Virus record (IMG/VR): IMGVR_UViG_3300028146_000010
Span: 1-64,000 of that record
Source: a virus
Direction: 5' to 3' (one strand)
Length of the DNA stretch: 64,000 nt
In this document: in pieces, positions 57,251 to 63,998 of the stretch
Position numbering within the stretch: the first letter of the stretch is position 1
How the letters are laid out: each line of letters begins with the position of its first letter
Notes under the pieces: model-generated
What the model was told of the DNA's origin: nothing
Seen by the model: only the letters and a program-made list of their open reading frames with translations
Databases searched by the model: none
Translations under genes and position numbers: made by a program

Positions 57251-58042
57251 ATGCCAATCACCGCATGGGATTGTCCTGAATGCCACCGAGCAGCGCCGCT
57301 TGACCATTACGAGTCGGGCGGTGCCTGCTCGCTGGCTGTTCACCCGGATTACGTGGCTGCGGTGCTGGCGGATAGCGCCAAGCGGGCTGATAAAGCATGG
57401 CCCACGGTAACGATGGGGCTAGGTTGTGTTCGGGCCGCAGCCATCCAGCAGGACGAGGATGTATCTATCAACCCGCTGGACGTGAACGCTATGCTGACGG
57501 GTAGCGCGTGGCACGCGGTAATGGATCGTGGGGCACCGGATAACGAGGTAGAAGTCAGCGGGCAATTAGGCGGTATGGTGGTCACGGGCACGATTGACCG
57601 CGTGCGCAAACTAGCCGATGGGCGGGTGATTATCGAAGATTGGAAACATGGCAATTGCTTCAGCCGCAAGTACGCCACGGCTGCTAAGCCGGAACATGTG
57701 GTGCAGGTGAGTTTGTATGCCGAGTTGTACGCCCAGATGTACGACATTAAGCCGAGTGCCGGGGTTGTTTGGTATCACTACACGTCATCACCCGCGCTGA
57801 TACCTCGCGCCGTGGAGCTATGGAACGTTGAGCGATGCTTAGCCCATCACCCTTACGACGCCGATTGGACGGTCGGGCAACTGCTCCGATTGGCCGATGA
57901 CTACGATAACCGTTGCGTTCCGGCCAAGTGGCAGGACTTGCCGTTGGTGGGCGCAACCATCAAGTTTGGTAACAAGACGGGTTGTGAGTATTGCTCGGTT
58001 AGAGCGATCTGCATGACCGCTGCGACGGGGGCACCGTTCTAG
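57251..58042 (+). CDS. PD-(D/E)XK nuclease, RecB/Cas4-like
   Basis: 263 residues. VTGTIDRVRKLADGRVIIED then WKHG carries Asp116 and Asp130-Trp-Lys132, the PD-(D/E)XK core; QVSLYAELY (152-160) is the Q-x-x-x-Y motif; the C-terminal CEYCSVRAIC (245-254) with C8/C11 near the N-terminus may hold an iron-sulphur or zinc site, as in Cas4/AddB-type nucleases. Likely exonuclease for recombination or replication. Confidence 0.8.
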   Translation: MPITAWDCPECHRAAPLDHYESGGACSLAVHPDYVAAVLADSAKRADKAWPTVTMGLGCVRAAAIQQDEDVSINPLDVNAMLTGSAWHAVMDRGAPDNEVEVSGQLGGMVVTGTIDRVRKLADGRVIIEDWKHGNCFSRKYATAAKPEHVVQVSLYAELYAQMYDIKPSAGVVWYHYTSSPALIPRAVELWNVERCLAHHPYDADWTVGQLLRLADDYDNRCVPAKWQDLPLVGATIKFGNKTGCEYCSVRAICMTAATGAPF

Positions 58043-58494
58043 TGGCTGACTTCCCGCGCATTGTGGTGGACACTCGTGAGCAAATACCGCTGGACTTCGG
58101 GGCCGACGTTCCAACCGTGCGCCGCAAGCTCGACAGCGGGGATTACAGTCTCGAAGGATTTGACAAGTACGTGAGTGTCGAGCGAAAGAATTGGGCGGAT
58201 GCGTGGGGGTCGATGTCGGCTGGTCGTGGGCGGTTTGAACGGTGTGTTGAGCGGCTGGCAAAGCTCGATAGAGCAGCCATCGTCATTGAATGTACGCTAG
58301 CGGGCCTGTGCGAGCGACCCATGCAAATCCAGCGGACGAACGCGGCCAGCGTGGTTGGCGGGTTTATCAGTTACAGTGCGCAGTACGCCATCCCGGTGTT
58401 CTTTTGTGGTAATCGAGAGTTTGCCGCCCGAGTGACTCTGAGATTCCTAGCCAGTTGGCATAAACACCGACGGCTGATAGCAACGCGGAGATAG
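58042..58494 (+). CDS. ERCC4/XPF-type nuclease
   Basis: 150 residues from GTG (TAGTG overlap). VDTREQIPLDFG (9-20), DSGDYSLEGF (31-40) and VERKNWADAWGSM (46-58) match the ERCC4 signature G-D-x(n)-E-R-K-x(3)-D: Gly33-Asp34, Glu47-Arg48-Lys49, Asp53. Known family role: structure-specific cutting of branched or flap DNA. It closes the recombination module and has no accompanying HhH domain. Confidence 0.85.
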   Translation: MADFPRIVVDTREQIPLDFGADVPTVRRKLDSGDYSLEGFDKYVSVERKNWADAWGSMSAGRGRFERCVERLAKLDRAAIVIECTLAGLCERPMQIQRTNAASVVGGFISYSAQYAIPVFFCGNREFAARVTLRFLASWHKHRRLIATRR

Positions 58495-58597
58495 AACGGC
58501 GGTTGGCGGACGCGCAGGCCAATCGTGCTCAGTTTCACGTAGCAGATTAATCCACCTATGACTTTGGGGAGTGGATTGCGGGGCGTGAGGCGGAAAC

Positions 58598-58810
58598 ATG
58601 CAAGCTAACAGAACTATTGTAACGCGAGTGAAAGCCGCTGTGAAAGCGGGCATTCCCGTCACTGTGGACGGCTGGCTGGTTCGTGATGCACGGATATTTG
58701 AAGGTGAAATAGAATTCGACTGGGCCGGGACGCCCGAGTCGCTATGGACTGCCGTTCAGCCGAATTTCATGGCGACCGTGGACGGGAAGTTGGTTATTGA
58801 AACGGATTAA
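58598..58810 (+). CDS. Uncharacterised small protein
   Basis: 70 residues. RTIVTRVKAAVKAGIPVTVD then IEFDWAGTPESLWTAVQPNF: alpha/beta. Not recognised. The ~100 bp before it contain an in-frame tail ERRLADAQANRAQFHVAD without a start codon, perhaps a decayed gene end. Confidence 0.5.
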   Translation: MQANRTIVTRVKAAVKAGIPVTVDGWLVRDARIFEGEIEFDWAGTPESLWTAVQPNFMATVDGKLVIETD

Positions 58811-59492
58811 GGGTTCCCCGCCCACCACCCCACGGGCCAGTCTGACTACCAGTGAGTTGCTATTGCGCACGGTCAGTCGGCGGCTTCGTTCCAAGCAAGG
58901 GGTGGTGGGTGTGGGGAATAAAGGGTCTTTGAGTTAAGTTTGCGGCGGTCATAGAGGGCGGTGGCATTGAAAATATGAGCCGACTCACCGTTGAAAGTCG
59001 GAGCGGGGATGCTACCGAGCGACCTGACTCCGCGCAAGGAGCAACGGAACTGGTGGGGTCTATCGCAAGGTAGCGTCGAAACTTATTACCAGCCGTTGCC
59101 ACTGATATTTGACGGGTTTGCTTGTGCGGCGGTGTGGATGGCACACACACATAGCGGGGTTAAGGGGACTGCGCTGGATGCGAGAACTACGGACAAGTAG
59201 CGATCAGGCCACGTCAAAGGCTCGCGAAATAGTAGCCGTATATCAACAGAGCCAGCATACAACCAAGTCGGTTTCGAGTCCGGCCCGCACAAGCAATTCA
59301 ATTTGGTAGCAAGCCAAACGGGAAGTCGGATATTTGTAGGTGGCAAACCCGTAAGCGCATCAATGTACGGCTATAGGCCGAGTGACCGACACAAGGGGTC
59401 TAAGGTGCGCGATAAAAGTCGAAACCTTCTGAGGTCTGGGGCGAACCAAGAGCAGAATCGCCTCTCTAATTTCTGATGCAAAGGAGAAACAG
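58811..59492. other. 680-bp region without a clear gene; long hairpin near its start
   Basis: No convincing gene on either strand. TTCCCCGCCCACCACCCC (58814-58831) pairs with GGGGTGGTGGGTGTGGGGAA (58899-58918) with two extra bases; inside, GACTACC pairs with GGTCAGTC. The strong stem and 67-nt loop suggest a small RNA or a replication/packaging structure. A 32-codon frame (MSRLTVESRSGDATERPD from ~58976) and a 69-codon frame (from 58991) overlap here with poor support. Confidence 0.5.
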
Positions 59493-59675
59493 ATGAGTCC
59501 CGAAACTGTAAAACAGCAACGACCCTGCTTTATGTGCAACGGTACGGGTCAAATGTGCGATATCTGCGGTGAAGCTGAAAACGTCTGCGACTGTGATGAT
59601 GAAGCGATTCTTGTGGATTGCTCGGACTGTGAAGGCTCAGGAATCGCGTCAGCAGATCGAGAGCAATTAAACTAA
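59493..59675 (+). CDS. DnaJ-type zinc microprotein (60 aa)
   Basis: Preceded by AAAGGAG. PCFMCNGTGQMCDICGE then NVCDCDDEAI and DCSDCEGSGIA: repeated CxxCxGxG motifs that bind two zinc ions in DnaJ-like domains. No J domain. Function unknown. Confidence 0.65.
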   Translation: MSPETVKQQRPCFMCNGTGQMCDICGEAENVCDCDDEAILVDCSDCEGSGIASADREQLN

Positions 59676-59688
59676 AGGAGCCACCACC

Positions 59689-59919
59689 ATGACCCCCACC
59701 GACGACGACCTCAGCCGCAAACTCTGCGGGCTGACCAATGCGGAAATTGTGGCGAGGCATCTGGCGCTGCGGGGGAGCAACGCGATGAGGTATCCACGGG
59801 CGGAGAATGCGTGCGTGCATCGGTGTAGCGCAGGAGACTGCCGTTGCTTTTTATTTCCACATGGGCCAGAGACGCCACATGAGTTCAGTTCAGGTTGTGG
59901 TTTATCCAGAAAGGAATAG
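59689..59919 (+). CDS. Uncharacterised small protein
   Basis: 76 residues, preceded by AAAGGAG. KLCGLTNAEIVARHLALRGS then CVHRCSAGDCRCFLFPHG: small cysteine/His group. Directly before the split HNH gene. Not recognised. Confidence 0.55.
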   Translation: MTPTDDDLSRKLCGLTNAEIVARHLALRGSNAMRYPRAENACVHRCSAGDCRCFLFPHGPETPHEFSSGCGLSRKE

Positions 59920-59926
59920 TAAAGGC

Positions 59927-60262
59927 GTGGCTGGAAGGAATAAATGGCAGTTACCGGAATCGGCCATTACCGCCGACGCGAGGCGACGACGAAAGTGGCT
60001 GATAACCGAAAAAGGCAAGGAGTACCTTCAGAAGCGCAAGATTGCTGGTTACAACAAAAAGTATAATGACGCCCATAGAGAAGATGCCCGCATTAGAACG
60101 GTGGCATATAGGCTGCGATTCAAGATTGAATGCTTTACGCACTACTCAAATGGGCCAAATCCTTTTTGCGCGTGTTGCGGGGAATCGGATATAGGAGTGC
60201 TTTGTTTGGATCATATTAACGGCGGAGGTAATCGACATCGGCGTGAAATAGCAAAATATTTT
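59927..60262 (+). pseudogene. HNH endonuclease, N-terminal part (truncated)
   Basis: From a GTG at 59927 (an ATG at 59879 is alternative). NKWQLPESAITADARRRRKW, FCACCGESDIGVL and LDHINGGGNRHRREIAKY are the first half of the phage HNH family; the second half with the Y-Q-I-L-C-Y-N-C-N block is missing here. The frame then runs into a transposase remnant in another frame and stops at 60322. The missing half lies at 61525-61656. Non-functional as a nuclease unless rejoined. Confidence 0.75.
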
Positions 60263-60426
60263 ACCATCACGCTAGCCCGAAACACCTTTCCAGATACGTT
60301 GACGAGTTCACCTTTCGACTGAACTTCGGCAACGTCAAAATCCATACTTTGAAACGGCTCGATTCCTTCATTGCCGCCGTTGCTAACAAACGAATCACTT
60401 ACGAAGAACTGACTGCGGAGGTCTAA
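60256..60426 (+). mobile_element. IS1595-type transposase C-terminal remnant
   Basis: An open frame reads IFYHHASPKHLSRYVDEFTF (60256-60315) then RLNFGNVKIHTLKRLDSF and ends KRITYEELTAEV-stop at 60426. This closely fits the conserved C-terminus of IS1595/ISXO2-family DDE transposases (H-H-V-S-x-K-H-L-x-R-Y-x-D-E-F-x-F-R). The rest of the gene and the terminal repeats are absent; only ~56 codons remain, joined to the HNH fragment near 60258. Confidence 0.75.
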
Positions 60427-60429
60427 ATC

Positions 60430-60522
60430 ATGCTCTTCGATTTCATCACTGTCTTTTGGTTTGGCCTCTGCATCGGCTTTGTTTTGGGCTGGTGGCGTCA
60501 CGCCGTTCGGAGGACTGTATGA
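60430..60522 (+). CDS. Single-span membrane microprotein (30 aa)
   Basis: MLFDFITVFWFGLCIGFVLG is a membrane span followed by a WWRH and an Arg-rich end. ATGA overlap with the next gene. Function unknown. Confidence 0.55.
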   Translation: MLFDFITVFWFGLCIGFVLGWWRHAVRRTV

Positions 60523-60725
60523 GTAAAAGTGTAAGCCAAAAGAATCCGGGACAACGTGGGGCAAGCGCGGTAGTTCCGTCGTGGCTCTTGGAAGAGCAGG
60601 ACGAACCGCCCCGAGAAGCGACCTGCGAATACTGCGGACGAGTTTATGAGCCTGAATCCTCCACAGCAACGCGCTCGGAGTCTTGGTGTTCCGATGTCTG
60701 CGAGGATAGGCATTGGGAAGGCTGA
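60519..60725 (+). CDS. Small zinc-finger protein
   Basis: 68 residues. ATCEYCGRVYEPESSTATRS then WCSDVCEDRHW: C-x-x-C ... C-x-x-x-C-x-x-x-H zinc finger. Start coupled by ATGA. Function unknown. Confidence 0.6.
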   Translation: MSKSVSQKNPGQRGASAVVPSWLLEEQDEPPREATCEYCGRVYEPESSTATRSESWCSDVCEDRHWEG

Positions 60726-60860
60726 ATGACGAAGAAACTAAAAACCCCAGAAGTCTTAGATCGGATCGTGGATCGGGTGTTGGCCTTTCGCCCGAAGCCA
60801 GTAACAACCAAGGCCAAAAAGCGGAAGAGAAAGGCAAAGAAAAATGCGCAACAAAAGTAG
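60726..60860 (+). CDS. Small Lys-rich protein (44 aa)
   Basis: TPEVLDRIVDRVLAFRPKPV followed by a Lys/Arg-rich end (KKRKRKAKKNAQQK). I recall this type (D-x-I-V-D-x-V-L-A-x-R-P-K-P) from many phage genomes; role unknown, probably nucleic-acid binding. Its end overlaps the next gene by 17 bp. Confidence 0.6.
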   Translation: MTKKLKTPEVLDRIVDRVLAFRPKPVTTKAKKRKRKAKKNAQQK

Positions 60861-61305
60861 AGGCGTGAAATTGCTCGCGATGATCAATCAATCTCCCTGG
60901 AATGAGCTTATCTTGCGCTCTGGGGAGCGCATTGAGTCGGGCGGCAACGTCATTAAGCACCGGGGCTTGATCCTTTTGTACACAAGTAAGTCTCGAATGG
61001 ACAGTTACGGTGCGGACGAGTTGGGCGGCTACAATGAAGACGCTCTGGCAATGAAGAATCTGCGCAACGTTGAACTCGACCCGCCGCGTGGAGTTATTGT
61101 TGGTGCTGCTATCTTGAAAAACTGTCAGGGTGAGCGGGGCGAAGTCGAATACGACATTAAAGGTGCGCGCCGGTTCCCTAAGCCCGTGGCTATTGTCAAT
61201 CGCGGCCCCGTGCGTTGGTTTTCCATAAAAGTTAACGAAGCACTTGAAAGCCAGCTCCGCGCTGTTGGAATGTGGCGTGAAGCGACCAAGGCGAATAGGG
61301 TTTAA
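60844..61305 (+). CDS. ASCH/PUA-like domain protein
   Basis: 153 residues. LLAMINQSPWNELILRSGER then IKHRGLILLYTSKS match the ASCH fold (Q-x-P-W-x-x-L-I-x-x-G-x-K ... R-G-x-x-x-I-x-x-S). Proteins of this fold bind RNA or act on nucleotides; some are amidohydrolases. A GTG eight codons in is an alternative start. Role in the phage unknown. Confidence 0.7.
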   Translation: MRNKSRGVKLLAMINQSPWNELILRSGERIESGGNVIKHRGLILLYTSKSRMDSYGADELGGYNEDALAMKNLRNVELDPPRGVIVGAAILKNCQGERGEVEYDIKGARRFPKPVAIVNRGPVRWFSIKVNEALESQLRAVGMWREATKANRV

Positions 61306-61316
61306 GTAAATAGCCG

Positions 61317-61517
61317 ATGAGCCAACAGGACTACAACGAACATTACGACGCGACCGCCGCAAAGGGTTTGTGTTGGGAAGGCGACGGGAATCCGCAATTC
61401 GTTCAAGACGTGCTCTTGCCCAACGGCGAACGAATGAAGGTCGAATCGCTGTGGTGCGTGGACTGTAAAGTCCGGCAAGGTGAAATTGTTGAGGCTGGTA
61501 GTTCATTGCTATGCTAG
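61317..61517 (+). CDS. Uncharacterised small protein
   Basis: 66 residues. Acidic, with KGLCWEGDG and ESLWCVDCKVRQGE, one C-x-x-C. Not recognised. Followed at once by the C-terminal HNH fragment. Confidence 0.5.
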   Translation: MSQQDYNEHYDATAAKGLCWEGDGNPQFVQDVLLPNGERMKVESLWCVDCKVRQGEIVEAGSSLLC

Positions 61518-61524
61518 GGAGTCA

Positions 61525-61656
61525 AGTATATAATTCCCAAACGGATGGCCCGACGGCTATCAGATTCTCTGCTACAACTGTAATAACGCAAAAGGCACGA
61601 AAAGTCACTGTCCGCATCTTGACGCTGTCAATTTATTAACCGGCTTGACGGCATAA
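61525..61656 (+). pseudogene. HNH endonuclease, C-terminal part
   Basis: A frame without a start reads NGWPDGYQILCYNCNNAKG (61540-61596), then HCPHLDAVNLL to a stop at 61656. This is the C-terminal half of the HNH family whose N-terminal half ends at 60262 (compare YQILCYNCNCAKG in the HNH at 12616-13452). The boundary near 61525-61533 reads AAGTATAT and appears to carry a small frame slip. Confidence 0.75.
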
Positions 61657-61674
61657 CACACTAAAGGAGAATCA

Positions 61675-61896
61675 ATGGGAAAGAAACGACTAACACCTAA
61701 CCAACAACTCATGGCATTCGGCGCAACGGCCGACCGTGAGGCGCTGAGTACGGCCATTGAATCGTTGCGGGCTATTTTCGATGCACGGTTCGCGGCGACA
61801 ACGATAAGACCACCGCGTAGGAAGCGGGCCGACGCTGGCACCAAGCGGGGCGAGGGGAAGGCGAATGGTGAGGCGAGCAGCGTGGAGGCGGCGTGA
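61675..61896 (+). CDS. Uncharacterised small basic protein
   Basis: 73 residues, preceded by AAAGGAG. MAFGATADREALSTAIESLR then a basic, Ala/Gly-rich tail (TIRPPRRKRADAGTKRGEG). Coupled to the next gene by TGATG. Not recognised. Confidence 0.55.
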   Translation: MGKKRLTPNQQLMAFGATADREALSTAIESLRAIFDARFAATTIRPPRRKRADAGTKRGEGKANGEASSVEAA

Positions 61897-62042
61897 TGGC
61901 TGACGGGTTGTATCGCGTGACCACCAGCTTTCTGTGCGCCGGATTCGTCATTGAATGTGGCATCGTGACCATGTGTGCGCCAATTCTACGAGTCAGCAAA
62001 CTCAAATACTGGATTTCTATCGCTGTCTGGATTGCGCCATGA
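61896..62042 (+). CDS. Conserved phage microprotein (48 aa)
   Basis: MADGLYRVTTSFLCAGFVIE then a hydrophobic C-terminal region (LKYWISIAVWIAP). I recognise this type (M-A-D-G-L-Y-R-V-T-T-x-x-L-C-A-G-F) from many phages; function unknown. Last rightward gene of this block. Confidence 0.7.
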   Translation: MADGLYRVTTSFLCAGFVIECGIVTMCAPILRVSKLKYWISIAVWIAP

Positions 62043-62050
62043 CGCAGCAA

Positions 62051-62092
62051 AAAGACCGCCAACCCTGACGGCCTTCCCACTGCTTAAAATGA
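62051..62092 (-). terminator. Intrinsic terminator
   Basis: Minus strand GGCCGTCA-GGGT-TGGCGGTC followed by TTTTT: 8-bp stem with two G-U pairs. The preceding GTGGGAAGG block matches copy 2 of the two-hairpin element. It ends the leftward unit next to the convergent end of the rightward genes. Confidence 0.75.
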
Positions 62093-62110
62093 TGGGATTC
62101 GTGACGGCGG

Positions 62111-62305
62111 CTAAGCAGGTGGTTCCGCTGGCGTACCTGCCGCTACGGCATCTGCAAGCTTCTGATCTTCAGCACCCAAAGAATCACTCAGTGCTTTCAG
62201 CTTCACCGGGTCGGTGCCTGCTTCATCCAGTTTTGTTTTGAGTCCCTGAATCAGCGTGATTGCCGATTCGATTACGTCGCTATTGGCGGCGACTTTAGTT
62301 TCCTT
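62111..62305 (-). pseudogene. Small phage protein frame lacking a start codon
   Basis: The open frame reads TKVAANSDVIESAITLIQGL then LKALSDSLGAEDQ and ends AAGTPAEPPA with TAG. This resembles a common small phage protein (I-x-L-I-x-G-L-x-x-x-L-D). GAAAGGAA lies just upstream at the usual spacing, but no ATG, GTG or TTG occurs at the expected place; three bases may have been lost. Either decayed or started from a non-standard codon. Confidence 0.55.
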
Positions 62306-62411
62306 TCAATTCTAACAAACCAGTTACTTAGGTGTTCAAGGATTGGTTCGACCACCAGCCTCGTGGCTATAGGCCGAAACCAACGGTGGAAAAATGGTTC
62401 CTTTAGGCTCA

Positions 62412-62600
62412 CTAATCCTCTGTGTCGGGTTTTTGGGTTAAGTCTCGCACCTGAACAAACTTCATTGATTCGATGAACTTATCAACCGCACGTTTGCACG
62501 ATGAACGGTTGGCATAAGCCTCGCCAGAATCAGCAACGATCTTCTTGATCTTCGCTCGCCAACGGATGCCGTCTTTTGCTTTGTAGATTTCAATCACCAT
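62412..62600 (-). CDS. DUF1508/YegP-like small protein
   Basis: 62 residues. VIEIYKAKDGIRWRAKIKKI then VADSGEAYANRSSCKRAVDK follow the short YegP/DUF1508 repeat (I-Y-K-D-x-x-G-x-x-R-W-R ... I-x-A-x-S-x-G-Y-x-x-x-x-x-C). Function not established. Overlaps the next gene by 11 bp. Confidence 0.65.
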   Translation of the reverse strand: MVIEIYKAKDGIRWRAKIKKIVADSGEAYANRSSCKRAVDKFIESMKFVQVRDLTQKPDTED

Positions 62601-62772
62601 TGGGTTCTATGCCTCGTTCCTTTCCTTTGTCAGCGTCGTATGTCACTTTGGCAAATGGCGTGAGATTAACTTCAACCGTCTGATCACCATCCCAGAAGCG
62701 CATGATGTATTCGCGCGCGTCATACTCGCCTCGAACGAGAAATTCAAAGGTTGTGGATTGTTCACCCGCCAT
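62590..62772 (-). CDS. Uncharacterised small protein
   Basis: 60 residues from the ATG at 62772 (a TTG two codons earlier is alternative). STTFEFLVRGEYDAREYIMR then VEVNLTPFAKVTYDADKGKE: beta-rich. Not recognised. Confidence 0.5.
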   Translation of the reverse strand: MAGEQSTTFEFLVRGEYDAREYIMRFWDGDQTVEVNLTPFAKVTYDADKGKERGIEPNGD

Positions 62773-62929
62773 TTTCAATTAACGCTACTTCTAAATTCGG
62801 GGAAATACTGTATTCATAGCCGGTTGGCTGAACGGCGGTAATACTCCCATCGGCCTCTTTTTGCCATAAAATATCGGCTATGCCAACTATGACAAATTGG
62901 GTGCCGGGTTCTATTTGTGAGAAGGTCAT
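62762..62929 (-). CDS. Uncharacterised small protein (55 aa)
   Basis: MTFSQIEPGTQFVIVGIADI then TAVQPTGYEYSISPNLEVAL. Start overlaps the upstream stop (TAATG), stop lies inside the next gene. Small beta fold likely. Not recognised. Confidence 0.55.
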   Translation of the reverse strand: MTFSQIEPGTQFVIVGIADILWQKEADGSITAVQPTGYEYSISPNLEVALIENGG

Positions 62930-63408
62930 TAGAACTTGCTCGCCGCAAACACCGTCTCAACCGCTGATGGACTGGTCATACGCTGAACCATCGCTTGCTC
63001 GGGTGTTGACGCCGACGCCATGAGCGTTGCCGGAACTTGCGGGACCAGCAGAGTTGCAATAGTCCGCGCCGCCACACTTGCCACTGCGAAGATGATCTTC
63101 AGCGAGGGATTTCCGCTCAATCCGACGTCGTTGGCAATCTGACTGATGAACCCTACAAGGTTTTGGAATATTGCATAGGCGCTGCTAAATTTCCCCGCCT
63201 TATACGCAGCCAGAAACTCGTTAGCTACCGTCACGGCTTTGGCAATCGTGGCCGCTGAACCGGGTAGCAAAGGGCTTAGCTCACTGAGAGCGCCCGTGAT
63301 CGTGCTTACCCAGAAGGCGATGTCTTTGACCTTGCAACTGACTTGCGTGGCGACCAGCACGCCAAGACCAGCGCCCCCGGTCAGTTTCATCATGCTTCGT
63401 CTGTTCAT
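62929..63408 (-). CDS. Signal-peptide (Tat/lipoprotein-like) protein
   Basis: 159 residues. MNRRSMMKLTGGAGLGVLVA then TQVSC has a twin-arginine pair before a hydrophobic stretch and a cysteine at position ~25, resembling a Tat or lipoprotein signal. Several apolar helices follow (AAYKAGKFSSAYAIFQNLVG; IIFAVASVAARTIATLLVP). It would act outside the cytoplasm; an immunity, superinfection or lysis-related role is inference. Confidence 0.6.
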   Translation of the reverse strand: MNRRSMMKLTGGAGLGVLVATQVSCKVKDIAFWVSTITGALSELSPLLPGSAATIAKAVTVANEFLAAYKAGKFSSAYAIFQNLVGFISQIANDVGLSGNPSLKIIFAVASVAARTIATLLVPQVPATLMASASTPEQAMVQRMTSPSAVETVFAASKF

Positions 63409-63635
63409 ATTGTCCTTTCGTGCGAGGGAAAGAGGTTTTTGAACCGGCAGATTAGATTAGGAATCCACGATCCACCATAGGCCGGAATCGTCACCATGAG
63501 TTCGCCGTCTAACCTAAGATTCAGCTTCTTGCAGATAACGTCCGCATCTTCCCAGTCAACGGCAAAGAAAGTTAGATTCCACCATGAGCCGTTGTGGTAA
63601 TAGGAGGCGAGAAACTTTGTTTTGGCTTCAGGCAA
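63405..63635 (-). CDS. Uncharacterised small protein, TTG start
   Basis: 76 residues from a TTG with AAAGGG 6-7 bp upstream; overlaps the preceding gene by 8 bp. LASYYHNGSWWNLTFFAVDW then ADVICKKLNLRLDGELMVTI: alpha/beta fold of the type common in small phage proteins. Ends in ATGA. Not recognised. Confidence 0.5.
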   Translation of the reverse strand: MPEAKTKFLASYYHNGSWWNLTFFAVDWEDADVICKKLNLRLDGELMVTIPAYGGSWIPNLICRFKNLFPSHERTI

Positions 63636-63906
63636 ATAGAACCCTTTCAGTTAATTGAAGTGCGCGGCTGTTATCCAAACTTAGATCGTGCGACCAGAAA
63701 GTTTGTTTAGGGGCAGGCAAGCAAGCGCAAGGCATCGCGCCGTATCCCCATCCGCAAGCCGGACATGAGACGTTCGCGCCGCAATCACATAGCTTAATCA
63801 TGTTGCAGGGTTCAGAAGTTCCTCGCCGCAGAAACGCATTGAACTTGCCGTATTCAGGGTGATAACAAAGCGGGCCATCACTCAGATATGCTTTACCGAC
63901 AGGCAT
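63628..63906 (-). CDS. Uncharacterised cysteine-rich protein
   Basis: 92 residues with AAAGGAG before the ATG. LCDCGANVSCPACGWGYGAM then PCACLP: five or more cysteines, one or two zinc sites. First gene of the leftward 62-64 kb unit. Function unknown. Confidence 0.55.
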   Translation of the reverse strand: MPVGKAYLSDGPLCYHPEYGKFNAFLRRGTSEPCNMIKLCDCGANVSCPACGWGYGAMPCACLPAPKQTFWSHDLSLDNSRALQLTERVLFA

Positions 63907-63959
63907 TCAGCAAGACTCCTTTGGTGGCAGACTGTACCCAGCGAGGCAGTGTGTGAACA

Positions 63960-63998
63960 TGCGGGAAGTATTCTATACCGTTGAGGGAGAGAGCACAA
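63960..63998 (-). promoter_or_regulatory. Leftward promoter at window edge
   Basis: Minus strand TTGTGC (63993-63998), 17-bp spacer, TAGAAT (63970-63975). It would give a ~54-nt leader with AAAGGAG before the 63906 gene. Confidence 0.5.

Noticed and set aside
59120-59294. 10-bp inverted repeat GCTTGTGCGG / CCGCACAAGC
   Set aside because: Arms are 155 bp apart with no further pairing; a match of this size is fairly likely by chance in a 680-bp stretch.
59270-59295. tRNA-like T-arm (GTCGG, TTTCGAGT, CCGGC)
   Set aside because: The loop is one base too long and no matching acceptor or anticodon arm lies at the right distance.
60211-61506. 431-codon open frame on the minus strand
   Set aside because: It lies opposite several coupled plus-strand genes with ribosome sites and recognisable domains (ASCH, zinc finger). 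Its protein has no motif and is Arg/Ser/Pro-rich, typical of an antisense shadow.
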